Shown here: positions 35,849 through 46,413 of the stretch, in pieces
Layout of the letters: every line of letters begins with the position of its first letter
How positions within the stretch are numbered: the stretch's first letter is position 1
DNA from: Pseudonocardia alni
Lineage (GTDB): Bacteria > Actinomycetota > Actinomycetes > Mycobacteriales > Pseudonocardiaceae
DNA: 64,000 nt
NCBI RefSeq assembly: GCF_002813375.1
Contig: NZ_PHUJ01000003.1
Location: 4,092,001-4,156,000 of the forward strand
Direction: 5' to 3'
Translations under genes and position numbers: made by a program
Notes under the pieces: model-generated
The model's database searches: none
Told to the model about the DNA's origin: nothing
What the model saw: the letters and a program-made list of their open reading frames with translations, nothing else

Positions 35849-38800
35849 GTGGCCATCCTGTCCGGTCTGCTCACCTCCGCCCTGTCCGACGCCGGTCTCC
35901 GCGCCGCCGTCGACGCCGCCCGTGCCGCGGACACCCGCGCCGGTGAGACCCCTGCCGTGCAGGTCGAGGGTCCCTCCGCGGTGCGCCCGCTGCTCGCCGC
36001 CGGGCTCGCCGAGACCTCCACGGTGCTCGCCGTGACCGCCACCGACCGGGAGGCCGAGGACCTCGCGGCCGCGGTGTCGGACCTGCTCGGCCACGGCGAG
36101 GCGCCGGGCGCCGCCGCCGACACGGTGCACGACTGCGCGGGCGCGCCGGTCGTCGTACTGCCGAGCTGGGAGACGCTGCCGCACGAGAAGCTGTCCCCGC
36201 GCCCGGACACCGTCGCCCGCCGGCTGACGATCTTCCACCGGCTCTCCTCGGCGGAGACCGCCCCTCGGGTGGTCGTGACCGCGGCGCGCAGCCTGATCCA
36301 GCCGGTCGCGCCCGGGCTGGGCACGCTCGCCCCGGTGACGCTGGCCGTCGGCGAGGAGTACGACTTCGAGCAGCTGCTGGTGCGGCTGGTGGAGCTGGCC
36401 TACAGCCGCGCCGAGATGGTCACCACCCGCGGCGAGTTCGCCGTGCGCGGCGGCATCCTCGACATCTTCCCGCCGACCGCCGAGCACCCGGTGCGCGTCG
36501 AGTTCTGGGGCGACGAGGTCTCCGAGGTGCGGTCGTTCTCCGTCGCGGACCAACGCTCGGTCGGCGAGGTCACGCGGATCGACGTGCCGCCGTGCCGCGA
36601 GCTGCTGCTCACCACCCCGGTGCGCGAGCGGGCCGGCGAGCTGGCCCTGGAGCAGCCCGAGACCGCGGGCCTCAACCGCAACCCGCTGCGCGAGCTGCTC
36701 GAGAAGCTGTCCGAGGGCATCCCCGGCGAGGGCATGGAGTCGCTGATCCCGGCGCTGGTCGGCGGGGAGATGCAGACGCTCACCGACCTGCTCCCGGACG
36801 GGACGCGGGTGCTGCTCGCCGACCCCGAGCGCATCCGCACCCGCTGCGCGGACCTCGTGCGCACCGGGCAGGAGTTCCTGGAGGCGTCCTGGCTGGCGTC
36901 CGGCTCCGGCGGCGAGGCCCCGATCGACGTCTCCGGGTCGGCCTACCGCGACCTGCGCGTCACGCTGGACCACGCGACGGCGACCGGCCGCCCGGTGGTC
37001 TCGCTGTCGCCGCTGCTGTCGGGCTCCGACGACGTCGTCGTGGCGGGCGTGCACGAGATCGAGCCCTACCGGGGCGACACCGACCGCGCGCTGACCGACC
37101 TGCGCGCGCACGTCGCCACCGGCGGCGCCGCGGTGCTCGTGCTGGCCGGGCAGGGCACCGCCGACCGCTCGCTGGAGCAGCTGCGCGAGGCCGAGGTCCC
37201 CGCCTCCGCCGTCCCGGTGCTCGCCGACGCCCCGGAGAAGGGGATCGTCACCGTCACCTGCGGGCGCGTGCTGAACGGGTTCACCGCGCCGGAGGTCGGG
37301 CTGGTCGTCGTCTCCGAGGCCGACCTGACCGGCAGCCGCGCCGGGCTCGACACCGCGCCGCGCAAGACCACCCCCCGCAAGCGCAACGCCGTCGACCTGG
37401 CCGTGCTGCAGCCCGGCGACTTCGTCGTCCACAACCAGCACGGCATCGGACGCTTCATCGAGATGAAGGAGCGCACCGTCCAGGGCGCCACCCGCGAGTA
37501 CCTGGTGCTGGAGTACGCCAGCTCCAAGCGCGGCCAGCCCGCCGACCGGCTCTTCGTGCCGACCGACGCCCTCGACGAGATCAGCCGCTACGTGGGCGGC
37601 GAGCAGCCCGCCGTCAACAAGCTCGGCGGCGGGGACTGGGCCAAGACCAAGAGCCGCGCCCGCAAGGCGGTCAAGGACATCGCGGCCGGTCTGGTGCAGC
37701 TCTACGCGGCGCGCCAGGCCTCGCCGGGGCACGCGTTCGGCGCGGACACCCCGTGGCAGCGCGAGCTCGAGGACGCCTTCCCCTACACCGAGACCCCCGA
37801 CCAGCTCTCCGCGATCGACGAGGTCAAGCGGGACATGGAGCGTCCGGTCCCGATGGACCGCGTCATCTCCGGCGACGTCGGGTTCGGCAAGACCGAGATC
37901 GCGGTGCGGGCGGCGTTCAAGGCGGTGCAGGACGGCAAGCAGGTCGCCGTCCTCGTCCCGACGACGCTGCTCGCCACCCAGCACCTGTCGACGTTCTCCG
38001 AGCGGATGCGCCAGTTCCCGGTGACCGTGCGCGGGCTGTCGCGGTTCACCGACCCGGCCGAGGCGCGCGAGACGATCGAGAAGCTCGCCGACGGCACCGT
38101 CGACGTCGTCGTCGGGACGCACCGGCTGCTCCAGACCGGCATCCGCTACAAGGATCTCGGCCTGGTGATCGTCGACGAGGAGCAGCGCTTCGGCGTCGAG
38201 CACAAGGAGCACATCACCGCGCTCCGGGCGCACGTCGACGTCCTCACCCTGTCCGCGACGCCGATCCCGCGGACCCTGGAGATGAGCCTCGCCGGCATCC
38301 GCGAGATGTCGGCGATCACCACCCCGCCCGAGGAGCGGCACCCGACCCTGACCTACGTCGGCGCCTACGACGACAAGCAGGTCGCCGCCGCCCTGCGCCG
38401 CGAGTTGCTGCGCGACGGCCAGGTGTTCTACGTGCACAACCGGGTCAGCTCGATCGACCGGGCGGCCAAGAAGATCCAGGACCTCGTCCCCGAGGCGCGG
38501 GTCGCCGTCGCGCACGGGCAGATGAACGAGGACCTGCTGGAGCGGACCGTCAGCGCGTTCTGGCACCGCGAGTTCGACGTGCTGGTCTGCACCACGATCG
38601 TCGAGAACGGCCTGGACATCTCGAACGCCAACACCCTGATCGTCGAACGCTCCGACACCCTCGGCCTGTCCCAGCTCCACCAGCTGCGCGGCCGGGTCGG
38701 GCGTGGCCGCGACCGCGGCTACGCCTACTTCCTGTTCCCGGCGGAGCATCCGCTCACCGAGACCGCGCACGACCGGCTCGCCACCATCGCCCAGCACTCC

Positions 38801-39481
38801 GAGCTCGGCTCCGGCGCGGCCGTCGCGATGAAGGACCTGGAGATCCGCGGCGCGGGCAACATCCTCGGTGCCGAGCAGTCCGGCCACATCGCCGGCGTCG
38901 GGTTCGACCTCTACATCCGCCTGGTCGGGGAGGCCGTCGCGGCGTTCCGCAGGCAGGCGGGCGGGGAGATCGGGGCCGAGCCGGAGGAGCTGCAGGAGGT
39001 CCGGGTCGACCTGCCGGTCGACGCGCACGTCCCGCACGACTACGTCGACGGCGAGCGGCTGCGCCTGGAGGTCTACCGCAAGATCGCCGAGGCGCCGGAC
39101 GACGCCGCGCTCACCGCGATCGTCGAGGAGCTGACCGACCGCTACGGCGAGCCCCCGACCCCGGTGCGCAACCTGCTGGAGGTCGCCCGGTTCCGCCAGC
39201 TCTGCCGCCGCCTCGGCATCCGTGAGGTCGCGTCGGCGGGCACCCAGCTGCGGATCGGTCCGATGCAGCTGCCCGACTCCGCCCAGCTGCGGCTGCGCCG
39301 GCTCTACCCCAAGGCGCAGTACAAGGCGGCCGCGCAGGTCGTCACGGTGCCCAAGCCGGTGCAGGGCAACCGGACCGGCGGCGCCGCCATGCGCGACGTC
39401 GAGCTGCTCGGCTGGTGCGCGGAGCTCCTGCTGCAGATCGTGCCGACCTCCACCCCGGTGCACAGCTCCGCCTCGTCCTGA
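35849..39481 (+). CDS. mfd: Transcription-repair coupling factor
   Basis: ATP-dependent translocase that dislodges RNA polymerase stalled at DNA lesions and recruits UvrA. At 1210 residues it has the full layout. The N-terminal UvrB-like region is GGILDIFPP near residue 200. The RNA polymerase-interacting CarD-like domain ([20 protein letters not shown]) is near 525-545. The translocase has Walker [12 protein letters not shown] near 672 and DEEQRFG near 775. The second RecA lobe has [10 protein letters not shown], and the C-terminal TRCF domain ends after [11 protein letters not shown]. The start is GTG. In actinobacteria mfd commonly sits upstream of mazG, as it does here with three genes between. 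Confidence 0.97.
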   Translation: MAILSGLLTSALSDAGLRAAVDAARAADTRAGETPAVQVEGPSAVRPLLAAGLAETSTVLAVTATDREAEDLAAAVSDLLGHGEAPGAAADTVHDCAGAPVVVLPSWETLPHEKLSPRPDTVARRLTIFHRLSSAETAPRVVVTAARSLIQPVAPGLGTLAPVTLAVGEEYDFEQLLVRLVELAYSRAEMVTTRGEFAVRGGILDIFPPTAEHPVRVEFWGDEVSEVRSFSVADQRSVGEVTRIDVPPCRELLLTTPVRERAGELALEQPETAGLNRNPLRELLEKLSEGIPGEGMESLIPALVGGEMQTLTDLLPDGTRVLLADPERIRTRCADLVRTGQEFLEASWLASGSGGEAPIDVSGSAYRDLRVTLDHATATGRPVVSLSPLLSGSDDVVVAGVHEIEPYRGDTDRALTDLRAHVATGGAAVLVLAGQGTADRSLEQLREAEVPASAVPVLADAPEKGIVTVTCGRVLNGFTAPEVGLVVVSEADLTGSRAGLDTAPRKTTPRKRNAVDLAVLQPGDFVVHNQHGIGRFIEMKERTVQGATREYLVLEYASSKRGQPADRLFVPTDALDEISRYVGGEQPAVNKLGGGDWAKTKSRARKAVKDIAAGLVQLYAARQASPGHAFGADTPWQRELEDAFPYTETPDQLSAIDEVKRDMERPVPMDRVISGDVGFGKTEIAVRAAFKAVQDGKQVAVLVPTTLLATQHLSTFSERMRQFPVTVRGLSRFTDPAEARETIEKLADGTVDVVVGTHRLLQTGIRYKDLGLVIVDEEQRFGVEHKEHITALRAHVDVLTLSATPIPRTLEMSLAGIREMSAITTPPEERHPTLTYVGAYDDKQVAAALRRELLRDGQVFYVHNRVSSIDRAAKKIQDLVPEARVAVAHGQMNEDLLERTVSAFWHREFDVLVCTTIVENGLDISNANTLIVERSDTLGLSQLHQLRGRVGRGRDRGYAYFLFPAEHPLTETAHDRLATIAQHSELGSGAAVAMKDLEIRGAGNILGAEQSGHIAGVGFDLYIRLVGEAVAAFRRQAGGEIGAEPEELQEVRVDLPVDAHVPHDYVDGERLRLEVYRKIAEAPDDAALTAIVEELTDRYGEPPTPVRNLLEVARFRQLCRRLGIREVASAGTQLRIGPMQLPDSAQLRLRRLYPKAQYKAAAQVVTVPKPVQGNRTGGAAMRDVELLGWCAELLLQIVPTSTPVHSSASS

Positions 39482-39490
39482 CGCGGCCCC

Positions 39491-39512
39491 GACGCGGCGT
39501 TGACGCCGCGTT
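39491..39512 (+). terminator. Short hairpin after mfd
   Basis: ACGCGGCGT-TG-ACGCCGCGT lies ten bases past the mfd stop; a perfect 9-bp stem. Confidence 0.6.
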
Positions 39513-39550
39513 GATGAACACCGGGTGCTGCACCGAAGAACATCGGGTGT

Positions 39551-39592
39551 CGGCGTCCGTGCCGTTTCCGGGACGGAACGGGACGGACGCCG
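39551..39592. terminator. Long imperfect hairpin in the mfd-decarboxylase spacer
   Basis: CGGCGTCCGTGCCGTTTCCG pairs with the segment ending ACGGACGCCG, with one mismatch and one bulge, around a GGA loop. It may be a second mfd terminator. The rest of this 285-bp spacer is less GC-rich, holds two GAACA(C/T)CGGGTG repeats (39516-39550) and a TACGAT box at 39692-39697 that could drive the next gene. Confidence 0.55.
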
Positions 39593-39766
39593 GCGAACCG
39601 CTCGCCGGAGTTGTCGGGATCAATCGCGCGACGTGGGTTCCCGTTTCCCCCGGTGATCCACGGCACCCCACGGACGTGATCCGCACTGTTTTACGATCGG
39701 ATCGACGGCGGATCAGAACGCCGTTTCCGTCGTGAACTCCCTGTGTCCGGGAAAGAGGTGTGTCCG

Positions 39767-40954
39767 ATGTCCGATCGCCGGCCCGTCTCCACCGAATCCG
39801 TCGAACTCTGCACTCCGTACCTGGTACTGGACCTGGACGCCGTCCGGGAACGGTACGCCGAATTCGGGCGTGCACTTCCCGGCGCGAAACTGTTCTATGC
39901 GGTCAAGGCGAATCCGGCCCCGCGGCTCGTCGCATTCCTGGTCGGTCTCGGTGCGCGATTCGACGTCGCCAGCCGGCCGGAGCTGGAACTGTGCCTCGCA
40001 GCCGGCGCGCGGCCCGCGGACATCTCCTACGGCAGTACCGTGAAGAAGGAACGCGACATCGCGTTCGCGCACCGCAGCGGAGTGCGGCGGTTCGCCGTCG
40101 ACTCGGCCGCCGAGCTGGCCAAGATCGCGCGCTGCGCGCCGGGGGCGGAGGTGTTCGTCCGGGTCACCTGCACCGGCGCGGGCTCCTGCTTCCCGCTGGA
40201 CCGCAAGTTCGGGTGCTCGACGGCCGCGGCCGCGTCGCTGCTGCTCGACGCCGACGCGGCCGGGCTGCGGGCCGCCGGGGTGTCGTTCCACGTCGGTTCC
40301 CAGCAGCTCGACCCGGGGGCGTGGCGGGCCGGGATCGCCGACGCCGCGGAGGTGTTCCGCCGGGTCCGCGCCCGCGGGCTGCGACCCGACCTGCTCGACC
40401 TCGGCGGCGGCTTCCCCGCGCACTACGACGCGCAGGTCCGCCCGCTGTCGGACTACGGGGACGCGATCCGCGAGGCGGTCGCCGCGGAGTTCGGCGACGA
40501 CCGGCCGGAGCTGATGATCGAACCGGGCCGGGGCCTCGTCGCCGACGCGGGGACGCTCCACAGCGAGGTCGTGCTCGTGTCCGACCGGGACGGTGACGCC
40601 GGTCCGCGCTGGGTCTACCTCGACGTCGGCCGCTTCGGCGGGCTCGCCGAGACCGAGGGCGAGCTGGTCCGCTACCCGATCCGCACCGCGCACGACGACG
40701 GCCCCCGCTCCCCGGTCGTACTGGCCGGGCCGACCTGCGACAGCGCCGACGTGCTCTACCGCAGGCACCCCTACCTGCTCCCCGACGACCTGTGCGCCGG
40801 TGACGTGGTCCGGCTGCTGCACACCGGCGCCTACACCGCCAGCTACTCCTCGGTGGGCTTCAACGGCTTCGCCCCGCTGCGCTGCGTCTGCACCGGGGAC
40901 CCCGCCGCGGGCGGGTCCGGAATGTCGGTGCGTGCGGCTAACGTCGCCGTGTGA
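39767..40954 (+). CDS. Fold-III PLP-dependent ornithine/diaminopimelate-type decarboxylase
   Basis: Group IV amino acid decarboxylase. An N-terminal TPYLVLDLDAVRERYAEFG leads to the PLP lysine in KLFYAVKANP (about residue 45). FDVASRPELELCLAAG, SFHVGSQQLDPGAW, LDLGGGFPAHY and the PLP-phosphate region EPGRGLVAD follow. The catalytic Cys is in GPTCDSADVLY, and GAYTASYSSVGFNGF ends the active site. These features fit eukaryotic-like ornithine or lysine decarboxylases better than LysA. The ATG after GAAAGAGGTG was chosen. Its stop overlaps the tricorn start by four bases. Polyamine synthesis is the likely role. Confidence 0.87.
   Translation: MSDRRPVSTESVELCTPYLVLDLDAVRERYAEFGRALPGAKLFYAVKANPAPRLVAFLVGLGARFDVASRPELELCLAAGARPADISYGSTVKKERDIAFAHRSGVRRFAVDSAAELAKIARCAPGAEVFVRVTCTGAGSCFPLDRKFGCSTAAAASLLLDADAAGLRAAGVSFHVGSQQLDPGAWRAGIADAAEVFRRVRARGLRPDLLDLGGGFPAHYDAQVRPLSDYGDAIREAVAAEFGDDRPELMIEPGRGLVADAGTLHSEVVLVSDRDGDAGPRWVYLDVGRFGGLAETEGELVRYPIRTAHDDGPRSPVVLAGPTCDSADVLYRRHPYLLPDDLCAGDVVRLLHTGAYTASYSSVGFNGFAPLRCVCTGDPAAGGSGMSVRAANVAV
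40939..40944 (+). promoter_or_regulatory. Possible internal -10 box (TAACGT) for the tricorn protease gene
   Basis: TAACGT lies six bases before the GTG of the tricorn gene, inside the last codons of the decarboxylase. It may give a separate leaderless transcript in addition to read-through. Confidence 0.4.
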
Positions 40955-43900
40955 GCTTCCTGCGCCATCCCCATCTGTCGGGTGACACGCTCGTCCTGGT
41001 CGCGGAGGACGACCTGTGGACGGCTCCGGTCGAGGGCGGGCGGGCCCACCGCCTGACCGCGGACGGGGTGCCCGTCACCGCACCGCGCTTCTCGCCCGAC
41101 GGCGGGTCCGTCGCGTTCGCGTCCCGGCGCGACGGCGCACCCGAGGTGTACCGGGTCGACGCCGAGGGTGGCACGCCCACCCGGCTGACCTGGTGGGGCG
41201 AGGCGCCGACCCGCGCCGCGGGCTGGACCCCCGACGGCGCGGTGGTCGCGCTGTCCGCGCACGGCGACGCGACCTCTCGGCTGTGGGCGTACGCGGTCCC
41301 GGCGACCGGCGGGGCACCGCGGCTGCTGCCGTACGGCACGCTCTCCGCGCTCGCCCACCAGCCCGGCGGACCCGCCGTGCTCACCCAGGTCGAGGGCGGG
41401 CGCGACGCGGCCCACTGGAAGCGCTACCGCGGTGGGCGCGCCGGCCGGCTGTGGCTCGACACCGCCGGGACGGGGGAGTTCACCCGGGTCCTCGCCGCCC
41501 TGGCCGGGCAGCTGGAGTGCCCCATGGTCGTCGACGACGGGTCGGGCCCGCGGCTGGCGTTCGTCTCCGACCACGAGGGCTGGGGGAACGTCTACTCCGT
41601 CCCGCTCGCCGACCCCGGCACCGACCTGCGCCGGCACACCGACCACGGGTCCGGCGGCGGCACCGACTTCTACGCCCGGCACGCGAGCACCGACGGGCGC
41701 CGGGTGGTCTACGAGTCGGCCGGGGAGATCTTCCTGCTGGACGACCTGTCCGCCGCCTCGCAGCCGCGCCGGATCGACGTCCGGCCCGGCGGGCCGCGGC
41801 GCGCCCGCGAGCCGTTCCGCGCGTCGCTGCCCGCCGACCTCGGCCCGGTCCGGCCCGACCGCACCGGCCGCACGAGCATCGTGTCGGTGCGCGGGACCGT
41901 GCACCGGCTCACCCACCGCGACGGCCCCGCCCGCGCACTGCTCGCCGAGCCCGGTGTGCGGGCCCGGCTCGCGCACCCGCTCGGCACGCACCGCGCCGTA
42001 TGGGTGGACGACGCGACCGGCGAGGACGCCGTGGTCGTGGCCCCGCTCGACCCGCACCTCCCGGACGCCCCGGAGCGGGCGCGGTACGCCGCGGGCGGCA
42101 TCGGACGGGTCCTGGAGCTGGCCCCGGCACCGGACGGGTCCGCCGTCGCGCTCACCACGCACGACGGCAGGCTGCTGGTGCTGCACACCGGCGCCGATCC
42201 CGCACCGGACCCGGAACCCGGCCCCGACGACCGGCCCGACGACGGCGTGGTCGACGAGGCCGTCCCGGCCCGGGCGGTGGGGGAGCTGCGCGAGCTGCAC
42301 CGCGGCACCGCGGGCGAGCCCTCCGACGTGTCCTGGTCACCGGACTCGGCCTGGCTGGCCTGGTGCGACCCGGCCCCCGAGGGGCTGTCGCGGATCGTGC
42401 TCACCCGGGTCGCCGACGGCGAGCACGCCGAGGTCACCCCGGCCCGCTTCCACGACAGCGACCCGGTCTTCACCGCCGACGGCAGGCACCTGGCGTTCCT
42501 GTCCCGGCGGGTGTTCGACCCCAGCTACGACGAGCACTCCTTCGACCTGACCTTCGGCACCGGCTGGAAGCCGTTCCTGGTGCCGCTGGCCGCGCGGACG
42601 CCGTCGCCGTTCGGGGCGGGGCCGGACGGCCGCCCGGTGGACCCGGCCGACGAAGGCCCGGACGACCCGCCCGCGACCCCGTCGACGCCCCCGGCCCCGC
42701 CGGAGCCCGGCGACGAGCCCGAGCCGTCCGGTGACGGAGCCGCCGACGGTGCGGGCCGCGCGGTGGCCGCGGCGACCGGGGCCGGGACGCAGGCCCGGAG
42801 CGGGGCGCGTGGCGGCCGTCGCCGGTCCGGGCGCGACGCCGACGAGGTACCGCCGGAGGTCGTCGTCGACGTCGAGGGCCTGGCCGACCGGGTCGTCGGC
42901 GTTCCGGTCGAGGCCGCCCGCTACACCCGGCTCGCCGCGGTCCGGGGCGGCCTGGTGTGGCTGCGGCTGCCCGGCGGCACCGGCGTGCTCGGCGACAGCC
43001 TCCCCGACGACGACGCCGAGCCCGACCGCGCCGTGCTGGAGCGGTTCGACCTGGCCCGGCGCACGGTCACCGTGGTCGCCGATCCGGCGTCGTCGTTCGC
43101 CGTGAGCGGCGACGGAACCCGGCTCGTCGTCCGCGACCGGGGCACGGTGCGGCTGCTGCGCGCCGACCGGGGCGGCTCCGCGGCACCCGAGGACGACGCG
43201 GGCGGCGACGAGTTCACGATCGACACCCGCCGGCTCGTGGTCACCGTCGACCCGGTCGCGGAGTGGCAGCAGATGTTCGACGAGACCGCACGTCTCATGC
43301 GCGACCACTTCTGGGTCGAGGACATGGCCGGCGTCGACTGGGCCGCCGAGACCGCCCGGTACCGGCCGCTGGTCGACCGGGCCGGGAGCCACGACGACCT
43401 GCTCGACGTGTTGTGGGAGCTGCACGGCGAGCTGGGGACCTCGCACGCCTACGTCATGGGCGGCCGCGCCGGGGGCGACCCGACCGGGCGCCCCGGCCTG
43501 CTCGGGGCGGACCTGGAACCCGACCCCGCAGGCGGACCGGGGTGGCGGGTCCGGCGCGTCCTGCCGCCGGAGACCTCCGCGCCCGCCGCGCGCAGCCCGC
43601 TGTCCGGGCCGGGCGTCGACGTGCGGGCCGGGGACGTGCTGCTGGAGGTGAACGGGCGCCCGCTGGACCCGCACTGGGGGGTCGCGCCACTGCTCGTCGC
43701 GACGGCCGGGAGCACCGTGGAGCTCACCGTCCGCTCCGGCCCCGACCGGCCCGACGCGGGTACCGTCCGCCGCGTCGCGGTGCGCCCGCTGCACTCCGAG
43801 GACGAGCTGCGCTACCAGGACCGGGTGGCCCGGCTGCGCGCCGAGGTCGCCGAGCGTTCCGGCGGCCGGCTGGGCTACCTGCACGTGCCGGACATGATGG

Positions 43901-44520
43901 GCTACGGCTGGGCCCAGCTGCACCGCGACCTCGCCCGCGAGACCGCGAAGGACGGCCTGCTGCTCGACGTGCGCGGCAACCGCGGCGGGCACACCTCGCA
44001 GCTGGTGGTGGAGAAGCTCGCCCGCCGCGTCATCGGGTGGGACCTGCCCCGGCACGGCGCACCCGCCACCTACCCCGAGCAGGCGCCGCGCGGGCCGGTG
44101 GTGACCCTGGCCGACGAGCGCTCCGGCTCCGACGGCGACATCGTCACCGCCGCCATCAAGCGGCTCGGGGTCGGCCCGGTCGTCGGGACCCGGACCTGGG
44201 GCGGGGTGATCGGGATCGACAGCCGCTACCGGCTCGTCGACGGCACCCTGGTGACCCAGCCCCGCTACGCCACCTGGTTCGACGACGTCGGCTGGACGAT
44301 GGAGAACCATGGCGTCGACCCCGACGTGGAGGTGGTGGTGACCCCGCAGGACCGGGCGTCGGGACGGGACCCGCAGCTGGACCGGGCGATCGCGATGGCC
44401 CTGGCCCGGCTCGACGAGCACCCGCCCGCGCGGCCGCCGGACCTCGCGGGGCGGCCGTCGGCGGCCCGGCCCGCACTACCGGGCCGGCCGGGCGGGGGAG
44501 ATCGGCACCACATCGCGTGA
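40951..44520 (+). CDS. Tricorn protease homologue
   Basis: Large cytosolic serine protease that trims peptides. The N-terminal half is beta-propeller-like with repeated RFSPDGGSVAF, GWTPDGAVVAL and WSPDSAWLAW strands. A C1 helical domain (ETARLMRDHFWVEDMAGVDW) is followed by a PDZ domain (about residues 845-945). The protease core ends with DERSGSDGDIVTAAIK (about 1055-1070), which contains the nucleophilic Ser, then GTRTWGGVIG and a C-terminal Asp-rich patch. Between the propeller blades lies an insert of ~100 residues rich in Pro, Gly, Ala and Arg (about 550-640), not expected in the archaeal enzyme. Coupled to the upstream decarboxylase by a GTGA overlap. Confidence 0.88.
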   Translation: MSFLRHPHLSGDTLVLVAEDDLWTAPVEGGRAHRLTADGVPVTAPRFSPDGGSVAFASRRDGAPEVYRVDAEGGTPTRLTWWGEAPTRAAGWTPDGAVVALSAHGDATSRLWAYAVPATGGAPRLLPYGTLSALAHQPGGPAVLTQVEGGRDAAHWKRYRGGRAGRLWLDTAGTGEFTRVLAALAGQLECPMVVDDGSGPRLAFVSDHEGWGNVYSVPLADPGTDLRRHTDHGSGGGTDFYARHASTDGRRVVYESAGEIFLLDDLSAASQPRRIDVRPGGPRRAREPFRASLPADLGPVRPDRTGRTSIVSVRGTVHRLTHRDGPARALLAEPGVRARLAHPLGTHRAVWVDDATGEDAVVVAPLDPHLPDAPERARYAAGGIGRVLELAPAPDGSAVALTTHDGRLLVLHTGADPAPDPEPGPDDRPDDGVVDEAVPARAVGELRELHRGTAGEPSDVSWSPDSAWLAWCDPAPEGLSRIVLTRVADGEHAEVTPARFHDSDPVFTADGRHLAFLSRRVFDPSYDEHSFDLTFGTGWKPFLVPLAARTPSPFGAGPDGRPVDPADEGPDDPPATPSTPPAPPEPGDEPEPSGDGAADGAGRAVAAATGAGTQARSGARGGRRRSGRDADEVPPEVVVDVEGLADRVVGVPVEAARYTRLAAVRGGLVWLRLPGGTGVLGDSLPDDDAEPDRAVLERFDLARRTVTVVADPASSFAVSGDGTRLVVRDRGTVRLLRADRGGSAAPEDDAGGDEFTIDTRRLVVTVDPVAEWQQMFDETARLMRDHFWVEDMAGVDWAAETARYRPLVDRAGSHDDLLDVLWELHGELGTSHAYVMGGRAGGDPTGRPGLLGADLEPDPAGGPGWRVRRVLPPETSAPAARSPLSGPGVDVRAGDVLLEVNGRPLDPHWGVAPLLVATAGSTVELTVRSGPDRPDAGTVRRVAVRPLHSEDELRYQDRVARLRAEVAERSGGRLGYLHVPDMMGYGWAQLHRDLARETAKDGLLLDVRGNRGGHTSQLVVEKLARRVIGWDLPRHGAPATYPEQAPRGPVVTLADERSGSDGDIVTAAIKRLGVGPVVGTRTWGGVIGIDSRYRLVDGTLVTQPRYATWFDDVGWTMENHGVDPDVEVVVTPQDRASGRDPQLDRAIAMALARLDEHPPARPPDLAGRPSAARPALPGRPGGGDRHHIA

Positions 44521-44533
44521 GAGGCTGACCGCC

Positions 44534-45457
44534 GTGCGCACTCGCAGGATCACCGCCGCCCTGCTGATCGTCGGGGCCGTCGCTGTCACCGGGGCCGGCT
44601 GCGGCACCGGACCGAGCCGGGTCGACGCAGCCGCGATCGTCGGCGAGACGTCGATCCCGCTCGCCACCGTGCAGCCCGCGATCACCTCGGTGCTCACCCG
44701 GCCCGGGCTGGTCGACGGTCTCAAGGCCCAGGGCGGGTCCGAGGCCGACATCGGGCGGGCCGTGGTGTCCCAGCTGGTGATCCGCGACCTGATCGGCCTG
44801 ACCGCCCCGGAGCAGGGCGTCACCGTGTCCGACCAGCAGGTCGCCGCGGCGATCGCCCGGCAGGGCGGCGAGCAGGCGGTGCAGGAGTCGTCGCTGGCGG
44901 TCGGCGGTGCGCAGGCCGCCACCAGGGACGAGCTGACCCTGTCCGAGCTCGCCCGCCGCGAGCTGCCGCGGCTGTCGGTGACCGCGGACGTCGCGGTCGC
45001 CCAGGACCGGGCACAGGCCACCACGCTGGCCCGTGAGGTCGCCGCCGGCGGGCAGCGGGCCGAGGCGGCGCTGGCCGGTGCCGGCACCACCCAGCGCGGG
45101 CTCGCGATCCGCCCGGCCGAGACCCCGCAGGCCGCGCTCACCCCGCTGATCGGGATCCCGGCCGGCTGGGTCGCGGCGTTCCCGCTGGGCAGCGGCCAGG
45201 GCTGGGTCGTGGTCCGGGTGACCGAGCGCGACCTCGGCGCCCCCGCCCCGGGCGACGCGGTAGGCCAGCTGGACCAGCGCTCGCTGTCCGAGGCCGGGAT
45301 CCGCATGCTGACCCCCACCGCGCTGCGCACCGGCGTGCAGCTCAACCCCCGCTACGGCGAGTGGGACCCGATCCAGATGCTCGCCGTACCGACCGCCGAG
45401 GACGCCTCCGTGGTGCTCCCGGTCGCCGCGGGCAACCCGACCCCGCCCGCTCCCTGA
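44534..45457 (+). CDS. Lipoprotein with SurA-like N-terminal chaperone domain
   Basis: The signal peptide RITAALLIVGAVAVTGAGC ends in a lipobox with Cys 23, so the protein is anchored outside the membrane. The body has SurA-N-like helices (IVGETSIPLATVQPAI, LVIRDLIGLTAPEQGVTVSDQQVAAAIA) but no recognisable parvulin domain, so a chaperone rather than isomerase role is likely. A similar lipoprotein precedes mazG in many actinobacteria. Its stop overlaps the mazG start (TGATG). The start is a GTG 13 bp after the tricorn stop, so it probably belongs to the same transcript. Confidence 0.8.
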   Translation: MRTRRITAALLIVGAVAVTGAGCGTGPSRVDAAAIVGETSIPLATVQPAITSVLTRPGLVDGLKAQGGSEADIGRAVVSQLVIRDLIGLTAPEQGVTVSDQQVAAAIARQGGEQAVQESSLAVGGAQAATRDELTLSELARRELPRLSVTADVAVAQDRAQATTLAREVAAGGQRAEAALAGAGTTQRGLAIRPAETPQAALTPLIGIPAGWVAAFPLGSGQGWVVVRVTERDLGAPAPGDAVGQLDQRSLSEAGIRMLTPTALRTGVQLNPRYGEWDPIQMLAVPTAEDASVVLPVAAGNPTPPAP

Positions 45458-46383
45458 TGGCCGCGACGGTCGTCGTCTGCCCCCGGCGCGGGGCCGCACT
45501 CCCGGCCGCGGCACTGCCGCTGCTGCGCTCCGCGACCGACGTGCTCGCCGTGCCCGGTCTCGACGCGGGCGCCGCCGCCGGTGCCGCCGACTGGACCGGC
45601 ACCGACCCCGCCGGGCTCGCCGACGGCACGGTGCTGCTGGTCCCGGCGGGCCACCCCGCCGCCGCGCACCCCGGTGCGGTGCCGCCGCCCACCGGGCACG
45701 CGGTGCTCGACGCCGTCGCGGTGATGGACCGGCTGCGCTCGCCCGGCGGCTGCCCGTGGGACGCCGAACAGACCCACACCTCGCTGCTGCGCTACCTCGT
45801 CGAGGAGTGCTACGAGCTCTATCAGTCCATCGAGGACGGTGACCGCACCGAGCTGCGCGAGGAGCTCGGCGACGTGCTGCTGCAGGTGCTGTTCCACGCC
45901 CGCGTCGCCACCGAGCACGACGGCGCCCCGTTCGGGATCGACGAGGTCGCGACCGGGCTGGTCGACAAGCTCGTCGGCCGCCACCCGCACGTGTTCGCCG
46001 CGGGGGAGCAGGTCGCCACGGCCGCCGACCAGGACCGCCGCTGGGACGAGCTCAAGCGCGCCGAGAAGCAGCGCGAGTCCAGTGTCGACGGCATCGCGAC
46101 GGTCCAGCCGGCCGTCGCGCTCGCCGCGAAGCTGACCTCCCGCACCGCGAAGGCGGGGCTGCCCGCGGACCTGCTGCCCGCCGACGACGGTGCCGGCGCG
46201 GCGCTGTTCCGGCTGGCCGCAGCCGCACAGCTCCGCGGCGGTGACCCGGAGGCCGCGCTGCGGACGGCGGCCCGGGAGTTCGAGGCGCGGGTGCGGTCGG
46301 CGGAGAAGGCCGCCGCCGCCGACGGACTCGACCCGCACGCGCTGACCGCCGAGGAGTGGCGCCGCTACTGGGACGGTCCCTGA
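45457..46383 (+). CDS. mazG: Nucleoside triphosphate pyrophosphohydrolase MazG
   Basis: Hydrolyses damaged or non-canonical NTPs to NMP and pyrophosphate. The domain begins at about residue 88 (LDAVAVMDRLRSPGGCPWDAEQTH). The metal-binding EExxE and ExxD residues are in LVEECYELYQSIEDGDRTELREELGDVLLQVLFHAR. ELVGRHPHVF-like residues (KLVGRHPHVFAAG) and RWDELKRAEKQ follow. The first ~85 residues are an actinobacterial extension of Ala/Pro-rich sequence with a Rossmann-like look. At 308 residues it is close to mycobacterial MazG. The ATG overlaps the upstream stop. Confidence 0.94.
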   Translation: MAATVVVCPRRGAALPAAALPLLRSATDVLAVPGLDAGAAAGAADWTGTDPAGLADGTVLLVPAGHPAAAHPGAVPPPTGHAVLDAVAVMDRLRSPGGCPWDAEQTHTSLLRYLVEECYELYQSIEDGDRTELREELGDVLLQVLFHARVATEHDGAPFGIDEVATGLVDKLVGRHPHVFAAGEQVATAADQDRRWDELKRAEKQRESSVDGIATVQPAVALAAKLTSRTAKAGLPADLLPADDGAGAALFRLAAAAQLRGGDPEAALRTAAREFEARVRSAEKAAAADGLDPHALTAEEWRRYWDGP

Positions 46384-46413
46384 CCCGCACCCCGATCGGG
46401 TGATACCCGTCGG

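Noticed and set aside
35624..39463. 1,279-codon minus-strand frame opposite mfd
   Set aside because: Shadow of mfd; repetitive low-complexity translation with no domain.
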